A DNA stretch of 64,000 nucleotides from Pteria penguin (lineage: Eukaryota; Mollusca; Bivalvia; Pterioida; Pteriidae): the NCBI GenBank assembly GCA_035048485.1, contig CM068584.1, positions 66,712,179-66,776,178 of the forward strand. Direction: 5' to 3'. Position 1 is the stretch's first letter; every line of letters begins with the position of its first letter. Under the pieces are notes generated by a model that was not told where the DNA came from, ran no database searches, and worked only from the letters and a program-made list of their open reading frames with translations. Of the stretch, positions 22,553-33,905 are shown one piece after another. Made by a program: the position numbers and the translations under genes.

Positions 22553-25488
22553 GACTCATAGAATACAAAGCAAAAGGGCCTGATGAATTTCCAGCTTTCA
22601 TCTGGAAGCAGACGATACATTAGAAATACATAGCTTACCCAGATGTTTAAACTTTTCAGAGATTATGGTAAAATACCAGATAAATGGCGGAAAACAAACA
22701 TTGATCCGATCTACAAGAAAGGGGGGGGGGCATCAACTATCGAATTATCGGCCAATGTCTTTTACCACCATTGCCTGCAAGCTCCTGAAGCATATATAAT
22801 TATAAATCTGAACATCCTCTGTGACGAACAACACGGTTTTCGAGCCCGCTAATATAGTGAGACACGCGTTCTGAAACGTGAGCACCCGATGCGCAGCCAA
22901 ATGCTCATTATCTTAACGAGGGTACTTACTGTAGCGCTAGCGAGCAATGGCGATACAACATCCAAAGTGTTTTTAGTGGCGGATTTAGAGGGGGTCCGGC
23001 CTAAATGGCCCGGCTGCAGTTGGACGAATCTAATTTCATTTTATGATTAATTATTTTAATTAATCAGTTATGTATTGAAATTTATCATTATTTATCATGA
23101 TTATTAGTAGAAAGTAATTTTATATTCGTGAGCGCTCTCTTTCGTTCAAGAATGGTAAAATTCCATCAGCGGGTGCATAGTAGGTCACTCTCTTTATTGA
23201 ACACGCCGCAGATAGCTAGGGACAGGAACCAAGAGGGACACCAGGCAGACATTATCTTACTGGACTTCTGTGAAAGTATAACGCGCCAACTCCTTTTCCT
23301 GAAATTAGCTCACTATGGAGTGTCAGAACCCACCCTAAGATGGCTAAGAGACTTCCTTAGCCACAGGACCCAGTCAATCATACTAGAAGGACACATTTCA
23401 TCACCTTCATGTGTCCTGTCCGGAGTACCCCAGGGGACTATGCTAGGTCCGCCTCTAGCTTATATTTAGGACCTCCTGCAGTTTGACATATCAGACACCC
23501 GGTTGTTTGCCCACGACTGTCTGGTATACAGAGAAATCAACCAGAAAGGTGCCACCATAGCTCCCGAGGAGAAGGAGCACAAGTTGTAGATGCACTACCT
23601 TCCAGAGAAGTGGCAGATCAAGAGAAGTGGTAGATGCGCTACCATCCAAAGAAGTGGTAGATGTGTTACCATCCAGATGTGCGACCTTGAATGGTGTAAA
23701 CCTCCATCCTGATCAGATCATCAATTGAATATTTTTCATGAATGAGAGACACCCACAAAGCCACATTGATCAAAGCCCAGATACAGTGGACAGGAATTGG
23801 AACTCACTATCAGAGTTCGTGACATCAGCACCCACAATAGAGGAGATGGACACAGCAAGAGCCTCAGTGGAGGAACTCGACACAGCTAGAGCCTCAGTAG
23901 AAGAGGTCGACACAGATAGAGCTTCAGTAGTGGCGCTCGACACGGCTAGAGCCTCAGTAGAGCTCGACACAGCTAGAGCCTCAGTAGAAAAGCTCGACAC
24001 AGCTAGAGCCTCAGTAGAGGAGCTCTACACAGCTAGAGCCTCAGTAGAGGAGCTCGACACAGCTAGAGCCTCAGCAGAGGAACTTGACACGACTAGAGTC
24101 TCCATAGAGGAACTCGACACAGCTAGAGCCTCAGTAGAAAAGCTCGACACAGCTAGAGCCTCAGTAGAAAAGCTCGACACAGCTAGAGCCTCAGCAGAGG
24201 AACTTGACACGACTAGAGTCTCAATAGAGGAACTCGACACAGCTAGAGCCTCAGTAGAGGAGCTCGACACAGCTAGAGCATCAGTAGAGGAGCTCGACAC
24301 AGCTAGAGCCTCCGTCTAGGAGTTCCATACAGCTAGAGCCTCAGTAGAGTAGTTCGACACAGCTATAGTCTCAGTAGAGGAGCTCGACACAGCTAGAGCC
24401 TCGTCTAGGAGTTCTACACAGCTAGAGTCTCCGCATAGGAGTTTCACGCAGATAGAGCCCCAGTAGATTAATTCGTCATAACTAGAGCCCCTGTAGAGGA
24501 GCTCGACACAGCTAGAGCCTCAGTAGAGGAGCCTGACACAGCTAGAGCCTAGTAAAGAAGATCTACACAGCTTACGTCTCATTAAAGGAGATCTACACAG
24601 TTAGAGCCTCAGTATAAGAGATCTACACAGCTAGCGTCTCAGAAGAAGAGCTTGGCGAACTAGAGGCTCCGTCTAGGAGTTCCACACAGCTAGGCCTCAG
24701 TGGAGGAGCTCGACACAGCTAGAACTTCTTCCATGTGTTTCACACAGCTAGAGCCTCGGTAGAGGAGCTCGACACAGCTATAACCCCAGTAGAGGAGATC
24801 GACACAGCTAGAGCCTTAGTAGAGGAGCTTGACGCTGCTAGAGCCTCCTCTAGGAGTTCCACGCAGCTAGAGCCTCAGTAGAGGAATTCGTCATAACTAG
24901 AGCCTCAGTAGAGGAATTCGTCATAACTAGAGCCTCAGTAGAGGAATTTGTCATAACTAGAGCCTCAATAGAGGAGCTTGACACAGCTAGAGCCTCAGTA
25001 GAGGAATTCGTTATAACTGGAGCCTCAGTAGAGGAGCTTGACACAGCTAGAGCCTCAGTGAAGAAGATCTACACAGCTTAAGTCTCATTAAAGGAGATCT
25101 ACACAGCCAGAGCCTCAGTAGAGTAGATCTGCACAGCTAAAGCCTCAGTAGAGAAGATCTACGCAGCTAGAGCCTCAGCAGAGGAGATCTACAGAGCTTA
25201 AGTTTCATTAAAGGAGATCTACACAGCCAGAGCCTCAGTAGAGGAGATCTACGCAGCTAGAGCCTCAGTAGAAGAGATCTACACAGCTACAACCTCAGTA
25301 AAGGAGGTCTATAAGCTAGAGCCTCAGTAGAGATCTACAAAGCTAGAGTCTCAGCAGAGGAGGTCGACTTAGCTTAAGCTTCAGTAGAGAAGCTTGACAC
25401 AGGTACAGCCTCAATCGAGAAATTCAAGGCCAGATTAATCTTGAGTCCCAGTAGACGTCAGCCAATGCGTACATGGTTTTATCTTTAA
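22553..25488 (+). pseudogene. Non-LTR retrotransposon reverse transcriptase, dead copy
   Basis: The pieces of one reverse transcriptase ORF follow in order. 22567-22620 reads KAKGPDEFPAFIWK (the GPD.iP block). After a stop, 22643-22852 reads GKIPDKWRKTNIDPIYKKG and ends LCDEQHGFRAR. About 300 bases of unrelated sequence follow. 23128-23469 then holds ADIILLDF (first catalytic Asp block), LRWLRDFLSHRTQ and SGVPQGTMLGP. 23470-23589 holds LFAHDCLVYR, where the family has the catalytic FADD; here the second-to-last Asp is His. The C-terminal tail (RNWNSLSEFVTSAPTIEE, 23738 on) is split from its end (IEKFKARLILSP, stop near 25488) by a 30-bp minisatellite. Multiple stops, an insertion and the Asp loss make it inactive. 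The family is CR1/jockey-like; no finer assignment is possible. Confidence 0.85.
23838..25425. repeat. 30-bp minisatellite inside the retrotransposon ORF, about 53 units
   Basis: The unit is GAGCTCGACACAGCTAGAGC followed by CTCAGTAGAG. In the plus frame it reads LDTARASVEE, uninterrupted to a stop at 24317. The minus frame is also open in stretches (SSSTEALAV). Units diverge toward the right, where GAGATCTACACAGC replaces GAGCTCGACACAGC and single-base losses break the frame. The array is bounded by APTIEE on the left and SIEKFKARL on the right, so it expanded within the C-terminal codons of the reverse transcriptase ORF. Confidence 0.95.
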
Positions 25489-25535
25489 CATTTATATTGG
25501 AAGAAACCTCTGGTTCTTAACCGTATCGAATGTGG
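25489..25535. other. 3' flank of the retrotransposon remnant
   Basis: Short stretch between the ORF stop and the SINE target duplication. No poly(A) or microsatellite tail seen. Confidence 0.4.
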
Positions 25536-25550
25536 ACAATTCCATTAAGA

Positions 25551-25654
25551 TTGGTTGGTTGGTTGATTGGTGTTTTACGTCGCTTTCAACAATTTTTCAG
25601 TTATATCGCAACATGGAACCAGAAGGTTACCAACCTCTTAAACATAGTGGCACA
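25551..25654 (-). repeat. 5'-truncated tRNA SINE with 15-bp target duplication
   Basis: The 104-bp insert carries TTGGTTGGTTGATTGG, the GTTTTACGTCGCTTTCAACA core and CGCAACATGGAACCAG, then stops before the tRNA-like head. ACAATTCCATTAAGA flanks it at 25536-25550 and 25655-25669, a clean LINE-type duplication. Same family as 11463-11607 and 60196-60362. Confidence 0.9.
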
Positions 25655-25669
25655 ACAATTCCATTAAGA

Positions 25670-26744
25670 AGATAAAGAAGAAGAAGTAGAAGAGTTGGAA
25701 GAAGAGGATGAAGAAGCCGATGTGTTGGATTAAGGTGTAGAGGATATAACTAAAGGATTCAATCAAAAGAAGTTTGCAATAGGTCAGCAATTTTCAAAGG
25801 GATCGAACCGTTTTAGTATGAAATGACTGGAGGTCAAAACCCTTGATAACTTTTAGGTGATATTCCATTAAAAGACGAAGGGGTGGTCTTTGACTATCAT
25901 TATCTAGCCGCTTCATCTACTTGCACTGTAGCACTTGTGTTCTGTGTTAGATTATTTGGAATATTTAATTTAAGCCACTCAGCATAACTAGAATTATAAA
26001 AACATATTTAAAATGAGAGATCAGTAAAGTTATTTTTCCTTATAAAATAGCACCCCTTTCAAACACTTGGATTCGTCGAGTGCTTCTCTTTATGTGCGCA
26101 TGCCCAATATTTACCGTTAACTTAACCTTTGAGAAAGGCTTATCGGATATCTTCGGCATTTACCTAATACAACAACGAAAAGGAGAGAAGTAATTCGAAT
26201 ACAAAGGTGAGAACAACTCACAAGAACCGTTAAGTATCTATATCCAGCTAGAAATGTCCTAACGGGACTAATACCCTCGCAGGGCGCATTGTATATGAAG
26301 AAAAATGTGGATTTTCCCTAAATTTACCCTGGACCTGTGACCTTGACATTGGTAATGTGGCTCTTGGTCATGACCAGCTCTCAAACCCAGTTGTCCAGTG
26401 GCACCATAAAGTAAAACGGCTCTGTATTTTATCCATTTTAACGTTTTGATTTGCACTGTACATAGATGTTCACCCCGTCATACAGAGTGCCAAAATGCTT
26501 ATGTGGTGATGCATTATATACCAGAAGAAGAAGATATTACATTTTTGTTCAAAAGGCCATAACATACATAACTTCGATAACCACCAAAGACACCAAACAT
26601 CTAATCTATATGACCTTGCGATGGCATGATATTGGGGTCAAGGACAACAACATTCTGAAGTATAATGGGGGAGATAAACAAGGATTGGTCCTAACATTCA
26701 CTTCGCATATAAACATTTACCTTATCACTCTATTATAAGGGGCA
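25670..26744. other. No gene recognised
   Basis: Starts with an AGA/GAA-rich tract (25670-25730). ORFs at 26268-26456 (minus) and 26466-26738 (plus) have no domain. The plus ORF includes text typical of interspersed repeats (AAAGGCCATAACATACATAA). Confidence 0.4.
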
Positions 26745-27000
26745 AATGCAGAAAGATAAATTTCGGAGGGGCAAAAATTGAAGCCGAAGGTTTCACTGAG
26801 GTGCGTAGCGCCCAAGGGGTGAATGCAAAAGGGGGTAACTGCCTCCTGTTGATAGGAGTCCGGCATCTCCATCGGAAATATTCGGGAAAATGGCTCAAAA
26901 TGGTGTTTCTAGGCACATGGTAAATGCGAAATGGGAAATTTTAAAATGAGACAAAAACCGCTTAAACAAATTTATTATATAAACAAAAGACTTTATGGCA
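26745..27000. repeat. Interspersed repeat (copy 2), CCTCCTGCTGATGAGG type
   Basis: Second copy of the family described at 21840-22090, same orientation, about 250 bp, diverged. Confidence 0.6.
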
Positions 27001-28494
27001 AAATGCCGTTTAAGAAAGAAGAAAATATGGCAAAGTTTAATCACAGTAACAACTATCATATTTAGAATTTTGGTTATCACTATGCAGCAAGGCTACTAAT
27101 TCATACTATGTGTAAAATCAGGATTATAAATGACTAGTTTATAATATGCATACGATTATGAATACATGAATACAGAAAGAAGAGAAACATTTGTTGCAGC
27201 ATTTTTTTCTTTCAAAACAAGGCATGAGTAGATAAATAGCTCTAACTTTAAAAGCTATACAACTGCAATTAATGTTATCATAAAGAGTTGCCTCGCGTTG
27301 TAACACGGACGCGTATCTAGAGGAAGGTGATCTCGTCACTTCACGTGCACTGTCTGAATGAGACGTGGAGCACCTATGCCGGGTCTGCGCTCCCGCACCG
27401 CTGAATCCGCCCCTGATTATACATAAAGAGCTTCATCCCCGGTGTCCTGGCCTATAGTGTAGTGATACGTAATGGCATCTGTAGTTTTAATCATACTGGC
27501 ACCAGGGGTGGATCCAGGATTTCCGAAAAGGGGTCCCACATGTGAAACTCAAGTATCGTCAAAATACTGTCATTTTGGGGAGCCAAATCTGGAGTTTTAC
27601 TCATATTATTTGAGTGTTATAATCTATATAAGTATGCCTTGTAACTTTGTGGTGTATTGGGAGAGAGAGAGAGAGAGAGAGAGATTTGTAATATAGCGGC
27701 AATACTCAAATTTTGATGTATGTTACTGGAAATCACACTCAAGTGTCACACCATTTTAAGCGTTCACAAGAAGCAAGCAGTTAACGATGGTTGTGACATC
27801 TGCTTCCCCACCCCAACACAACCAATAGGACCTTGACGCCAACCGATTTTTTGTGTATGGAGCAATAACCAAAAGTTAAATAGCACTGCAAGGGAGATTA
27901 CTCTTACAACTGTGTCTTGCTAGCGGAAAATAAAACTTACATCTAACCGATGTCCATCTTTGACTTTCTAAGACAGTATAAATACAAACTATTTATTGAA
28001 GTTTATATATTCATTTAAGAGAGACTATCAGTACCTCATAGCGTCAGCGGGGAAACTGTATGGTGAATAATATATCGATTAAACGGAGTGTACACAGGGG
28101 TATATTAATCACCTTCAGTTTGTGTAGCATTGGCCACAGCTAAATACAGATCTCTTCATTAGGGCATGGCATTGTGACCTTGGCATAGTGAGATCGTCTC
28201 ACAATGGTAAGCGTCGTGTTGTGCAAGGACGCATGAAAGCATCACTGGCACATCGTGCATACCAAAACAATACACAATCCCCTCATTAAATGCCGTCCAT
28301 CACCCTGGTACTAATTAATTCCCCATAACACATTATTACCCATGTTCCGTACGTAACTACATCCAACTTGCACCCATCCTAACTCCTCAAGATATACATA
28401 CGACGAGTTCTATAATAAACTATATTAATATTCGTACGGTTTGGGTCAACAGCATCCGGATATTATAATAAAAGTACAATATGTATTCTTCATT
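27001..28494. other. No gene; interspersed repeat edges and (GA)n
   Basis: Contains CTGAATCCGCCCCTG near 27400 and GGGGTGGATCCAGGATTT near 27507, two opposite-facing edges typical of metazoan interspersed repeats. A (GA)n tract lies at 27660-27683. ORFs (27139-27339, 27472-27696) have no domain. Confidence 0.45.
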
Positions 28495-28680
28495 ATCAAC
28501 TCACCTGTGCCAAATTCAAGCGAGTTGACCGTTCGTCAGTCAGTCCGTCCGTCTGTAAACATTTCACGTTCCATTTCTTCATAACCACTGATGGCATTTT
28601 GATGAAGCTTAATACTCAATGTCCCTGCAGTGTTGTTTTTCGACCAAATTTGTCAAGGGGTGGATCCAGTGGCCTTATTC
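28495..28680. repeat. Interspersed repeat with CAACTCACCTGTGCC / GAGTTGACCG ends
   Basis: TCAACTCACCTGTGCC is followed by AAGCGAGTTGACC, a small inverted pair. Then comes GTCAGTCCGTCCGTCTG, a block about low-stringency text (CACGTTCCATTTCTTCATAA), and GGGTGGATCCAGTGG. This resembles repeats found in molluscan introns, known to me only as a general pattern. Confidence 0.4.
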
Positions 28681-28803
28681 ACAAAGAAACTTATGACTAT
28701 TTGTTGTTACTGTAAACTTACGGTTTTAACTGTATTAATTTACCGAGATCATTCAACTCAAGATTTTTATATAAAAACTAAAAGTAAAATCATCTTATGA
28801 TCT

Positions 28804-28835
<32 letters not shown>

Positions 28836-30354
28836 TGCATGTTTCTGTTGAAAGATGTTTTGATCTTGTATAGATGGCAAGGAATGTGCTTAACTCATGT
28901 ATTTGCCAAAGGTAAACACACCACAAGAGTTTTGCAGCGAGGTTTCAGGATTTTTTTTATGTACTAACCAGCATTGTACATTTTCCCCTACAACCAGCAC
29001 AAATCAACCGGGATATTAGTACACTGCTGTAATTTGTATATGTACTTTAGTGCAAGAGTTACCCTCTGCCTCCTGAAGTTGAGAAATCAAACAATACCTC
29101 CAGCTCCCTTGAAAATAGCATGTAATTTCAGTGGTTTCTTTCATGTAGTTCATATGGTATATATATTTCTTAGTTTTATTTAGTACAACTTGGACAAAAC
29201 TGGAAATTATGGTATGATAGTTTTCGAATGCATGAAATTTAATGGGAATTACTTCCCCTTATTCTTCTTCTTCCAATATGAAGTGTACTCAAAAGTTGAG
29301 TTTTGGACTTTTGGAAGTGAAGCTAGAGTTTTTACTTCATACTCATATCAATCGTATTGAATGGATTTATTAAGTTGTCTATATTGTCACTCTCTTGAAA
29401 ACATTTTGACACGGTTCAATGGTTTTATTATTGCATGAAATTTGTAAAAATTCAAGAAGCATCTTTAGTTTGCAGAAATTCCTTACACAATATGGTTGGT
29501 TTAGGCACAAATGTTCAGTCATATACTTCTAAGATGAACTGAAAAGGGAAGTAACTTTTCTCTGCCACATCTACTGTGACACTTGACTTATTTAAATAAA
29601 TCAATTAAGCCGTTGTGGCTCAGTGGATGAGATTATTTCCCTACACTAGGGCTGACCAAATTTGAAAATCCAGATGCAAAACTTTAATTCAGACCCTTTC
29701 TTGTAATACCATACAATAATTTGCACCTGTCATGGTGAAGTAATAGCGAGGACAAGTTTTCAGTACCAAAAACACATTTTATCCAACCTCAACGGCCAGA
29801 CCAAAGTTTTTAAAATTCAGGTTCACAGTTTCAAGTCAAACCCTTTGACAATGGGCAGGTTTGGTGTAGTGGTGAAGTGCTTGACTTGCAGCGCCATTGA
29901 TCTGCATTACATTCCTCAACTGTACCCGTACATTGAAAAGTATAAAACCAAGAAGCAGACCTTCAAGCCATGCTCTTTATATATCACCACAAAAACGTGT
30001 ATCTGTCGTGGCTAAGGAGGAGAAACATGGACAATATAGTGGGGACAGAGGGACAGACTGATGGATGGACAATAGTAGTATAGCATATTAATGTTTATCA
30101 GAAACAGGACCTTCTTTAGCAGCCAGACCTTATACTCCTTGTATATGCTCATAACTATGAAACAAGAAAGACAGGATTTCAGCTGTATTATTTATTACAT
30201 GAAAGATATTGATATCAATTCTGTATGTACAATCAAAGAAAAATATTCAAATTTTAACAAAATTACATACACATGTATGGCATATTTCAACAATTTTCAG
30301 TTTTTGCTAGACTACAAAATTTTTAAATTTACAACCCCCTCCCCCCCCCCCCCC
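28681..30354. other. No gene; partial SINE heads
   Basis: (AG)n tract at 28810-28834. Two tRNA-like fragments: GCCGTTGTGGCTCAGTGGAT at 29611-29630 (A-box-like) and GGTTTGGTGTAGTGGTGAAG at about 29860. Neither has a clear B box, so they are decayed SINE heads rather than tRNA genes. No domain in the ORFs at 28974-29183 and 30091-30372. Confidence 0.45.
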
Positions 30355-30605
30355 AACAAGCTGTGTTTCTGAACACTAATGCCCCCAGCAGCAATTGTTT
30401 TTAGCATGAAGGTCAATGTCAAGGTCATAAGGCCATTGGCCTTAGTGTCATTTGAAAGGGCTTTTAGCTGAGTACGCAAGACTCTATCCCTCACGGTCCA
30501 AAAGTTATAGCCAAGGATAAAGTTGACAACAGACAGACAGACATACAAACAGACAGGACAAAAACAATATGCCCCTGATCTATCAATCCGAATCATCCTC
30601 AACAT
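30355..30605 (+). repeat. Interspersed repeat, copy 1 (CACTAATGCCCCC...AAAGTTGACAACAGACAG)
   Basis: Same ordered text as 33655-33905: AAGCT.TGTTT.TGAA, CACTAATGCCCCC, TCATTTGAAAGG, GTTATAGCCAA, AAAGTTGACAACAGACAGAC, GACAAAAACAATATGC and ATCTATCAATCC. Both copies sit in the same orientation about 3.3 kb apart. Confidence 0.75.
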
Positions 30606-31014
30606 TCAGCTATTGTTTATGCAGACCAAATTAAAATTCCAAACCCTTAAATCTATAATAATTTACAGCAAGTAAATATTCCAAACTCTGTAGAAAGATC
30701 TAGTTGAAAAACATCAACACTTGCAATAGACCATTCATTCCTACCAAGTTTCATCAAAATTGTGAAAAATATCCTCCCCTCCACATTTTTTGGCCGTTTA
30801 TCACAAATGAATCTAAAACAAGAGAATCGGTAGAACCGATGGATGCTCCCCGAATGAAAGCTAATTGTAAAAGGGATATTTTTTTCCAAATATGTCTGTA
30901 TATATAAATAATAATACATCTCTGTTTCTTGCATTCTTTATACCGCTTTTATTATTTGTACCCTTTGAATAAAATCTAGTTACCTTTAAAGTTTCATGAG
31001 TAAAAAAAAAATTA
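30606..31014. other. Unassigned; ACAAGAG-palindrome motif at 30818
   Basis: AAACAAGAG is followed by AATCGGT-AGA-ACCGATG, a palindrome with a 3-nt loop, then GGATGCTCCCC. The layout (ACAAGAG plus a self-complementary block) is known to recur in bivalve genomes with varying palindrome sequence. Only one end is visible here. Confidence 0.35.
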
Positions 31015-31800
31015 ATTTAGTATGAAATAACAGAGCGCAATAACTCCTAAATTATGCAAAACAGAGTTATTCTTGTACACTGCACCTCTCATAGAGATCT
31101 GTCTACCAAAGTTTCATATTGATATCTCTTATAGTCTTTGTGTTATGCTCCAGACAAAATTTAAGTATGAAATAAAACAAAGGGCAATAACTCCTAAATT
31201 ATGCAAGACAGAGTTACAATTCTTGCACACTGCACTTCTCCTCATAGAGATTTATCTACCAATTAAGTTTCATATTGATATCTCTTATAATTTTTGTGTT
31301 AGGCTCCAGACAAATTTTAAGTATGAAAAATAACAAAGGGCAATAACTCCTAAATTATGCAAGACAGAGTTACAATTCTTGCACAATGTACTTCTCCTCA
31401 TTGAGATCTATCAACCAATTAAGTTTCATATTGATATCTCTTATAGTTTTTGTGTTATGCTCTGGACAAAATTTAAGTATGAAAAATAACAAAGGGCAAT
31501 AACTCCTACATTATGCAAGTAAGAGTTACGTTCTTGCACATGACACTTCTCCTCATAGAGATTTATCTACCAAGAAAGTTTAATATTGATATTTCTTACA
31601 GTTTTTGCGTTATGCTCCGGACAAAATTTATGTATGAAAAATAACAAAGGGCAATAACTCCTAAATTACAAAAGATAGAGTTACAGTTCTTGCACACTGC
31701 ATTTCTACTCATTGAGATCTATATACCTATGAAGTTTCTTGTTGATACCTCTCTTAGTTTTTGTGCTACGCTCCGGACAAAATTTGGACGGACAGATGGA
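31015..31800 (+). repeat. ~155-bp tandem repeat, five copies
   Basis: GGGCAATAACTCCTAAATTA recurs at about 31037, 31181, 31338, 31494 and 31648. Each copy also has GAGTTACAATTCTTGCACAC, TCTCCTCATAGAGAT, AAGTTTCATATTGATATCTC and TGCTCCGGACAAAATTTA. The last copy runs into GGACGGACAGATGGACGAAC and ends AGCCGCGACTATATGCTCTC. Divergence between units is moderate. Confidence 0.9.
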
Positions 31801-31929
31801 CGAACAAACAGACGAATGGACAAAGCCGCGACTATATGCTCTCCCTTTGGGAGCATAATAATAATTCTTTCATAGTTACATTCCTTACCATAATTATGAT
31901 TAACAGAAACCAAATTCAAGCAATAATGT

Positions 31930-32161
31930 CAAATAAAGGATAAGAAACTGCTAAAGATGTTATGGCCAGGTTGCAAAGCAAATTCGAAACAAGGTCAAGG
32001 TCAAAAGTCATGATATCGATTTAAAGCACTTGTCATAAACAAACTATGTATGGTATATCAAAGCCCTAACCCTAGAGTTTAGAAGATATAACCGAAGTTG
32101 AAGTTTCTTAAAGTCAAAGTCCAAAGTCAATAGGTCAAAAGTCATGGCATAATTTGAAAGC
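31930..32161 (+). repeat. Left part of an interspersed repeat split by a SINE
   Basis: GGTCAAGGTCAAAAGTCATG and AGTCCAAAGTCAATAGGTC are typical low-complexity repeat text. The continuation lies after the SINE at 32451-32610, ending AGACAGACATTGGCAATCTA and GCATTGCTTTGCAATCCGGG. Confidence 0.6.
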
Positions 32162-32173
32162 TCTATCATAAGG

Positions 32174-32450
32174 TTGATTGATTGATTGATTTTTGTTTTA
32201 CGTCACACCATGAATATTTCACGTATATGGTGACGGCATCTGCCTGATGCGGGGCATATAAATTTTGACCTTTGCAACGGACCCACCCGAAGCAGTGAGG
32301 GATCTTTAACGTGCCATGCATACCACAACATGGGACCTCGGTTTTTACTGTCTCGTCCGAAAGACAGGACACCGGCATGACCAGAGCGGGACTCGAACCC
32401 CGGCCTCCCGATCAGGAGTCCGACGCGATACCACTAGGCCACGCCGGCTT
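32174..32450 (-). repeat. Full-length SINE with 12-bp target duplication
   Basis: Minus-strand copy of the 2767-3042 family. On minus the head reads AAGCCGGCGTGGCCTAGTGG with B box GGGGTTCGAGTCCCGC, the core contains GGTCCCATGTTGTGG, and the tail is (AATC)n. TCTATCATAAGG flanks it at 32162-32173 and 32451-32462. Both boxes are close to consensus, so this is the youngest-looking copy in the window. Confidence 0.92.
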
Positions 32451-32610
32451 TCTATCATAAGGAATCTATATGTTTATACTCTTCTTAGTTGCTAAGATTT
32501 TGTTTCAACTAGAGATTTAAACAAAAATTTTGATGGACAGAAAGATGGACGGATAGACAGACAGACATTGGCAATCTAAAGACCAGCATTGCTTTGCAAT
32601 CCGGGCATAA

Positions 32611-32890
32611 ATGACACTTTTCTGCAGTGAAATTTCCAAGTCCAAGAGGATGTTGTTAAACTGTCAAAAATTTGACTTCAAAATGGAACTAAAAATAACA
32701 ACACTTCTTTCATAACCTTCTAGATAATCCCTACGCAACTGGTTTGTCTTTGTATGCAGCCTGCCTGAATAAGAAGTCTGTCAAAGGAAAATCCCCTCTG
32801 TGACCTACTTTTGTCTACCGTGGTGCCACCTGTTGATGGATCCACATAAAAAACAGCAACACTTGTTAGAAACCATGAGGGTTTCTAGGC
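32611..32890. other. Region with a transporter-like exon echo (minus strand)
   Basis: On minus, an acceptor-like ATGTGGATCCATCAACAG (near 32834) is followed by an open stretch including RGFSFDRLLIQAGC. A related stretch in the opposite orientation at about 40860-40925 reads FDDILLHTGCIQ. The wording vaguely resembles the N-terminus of SLC22-type transporters, too short to claim. Most likely a shared old repeat or duplicated exon. Confidence 0.2.
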
Positions 32891-33654
32891 CAGGTGCTGG
32901 AACTTCTCATGACCTGAAAAATAAAAAGTTTAGTTTACTTTTCATTAAAGTGCCTTTCTGCATCTAAGAAGGATAACTCTACAAAGAAGGATAACTCTAA
33001 CAGTTGGAATGTAAACATATGTAATGCATGCATTATCTAGCAAATAGATAAAGTATCATTTAAAACTAATTACATTGAACTTCACTAAAAACTCTAACCT
33101 TCAATTAGAAACTACCTCCTTTAAGTGGCCATATGTGTTTGGAAGTAAGGGTCGACATTTATAGTAGTATTTTCTGTAAACAAGGTGATAATGTTAGGAC
33201 AATATTTACATGGTTCATACAATGAAAAATATTTTTCAAACACTTTTCCAGCACTTTTTATGATATTTTTCAAGCACTTTCAACCTGTCAGCTATCAAGA
33301 CCTTGCAAGTCAAACCAAAGTCGAGAAATGTACATACATATATAAGTGCTAAAATCAATAAAATCCACCTGTATAACATCAATAGAACACTTTAAAATGG
33401 TGTCTTAATGACGCAGCAATCATACTGTTATCTCTCTTTAAAGAATAATGAAGAAACACCCACGGATTATTATTCAAGGAATCATACAGAAAAATGAAAC
33501 ATCTATCGTAAAATTCAAGCAAATTTCAAGGTTCCTTTTATTTTCAAGCATTTTTCAAGTACCAACACTAAATTCAAACACTTTTCAAGGACTGTGTGAA
33601 CCATGATTAATCATATATTATATACAATATTGAAGAACTGCTATCCTTAAAATC

Positions 33655-33905
33655 ATCTAAAAACCAAGCTATGTTTGTGAAACACTAATGCCCCCTGTTG
33701 GCACCAAAGTGCACAGAGTTGCCATGGTCGAAAGGTCATCAACCTTGGTATCATTTGAAAGGCCTTCATTAGTTCAGTACGCATGTCAAATATGAAATCT
33801 CTATTGCTGATGGTTCAAAAGTTATAGCCAAAATTAAAGTTGACAACAGACAGACAGACAGGACAAAAACAATATGCTCCCAATCTATCAATCCAGGGCA
33901 TAAAA
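33655..33905 (+). repeat. Interspersed repeat, copy 2 (CACTAATGCCCCC type)
   Basis: Second copy of the family at 30355-30605, same block order, ending ACAATATGCTCCCAATCTAT. It lies within the amplified array. Confidence 0.75.

Noticed and set aside
23738..24319. 193-codon ORF of ten-residue repeats as a new repeat protein
   Set aside because: The start is inside the tail of a dead reverse transcriptase and the rest is minisatellite that is also open on the other strand.
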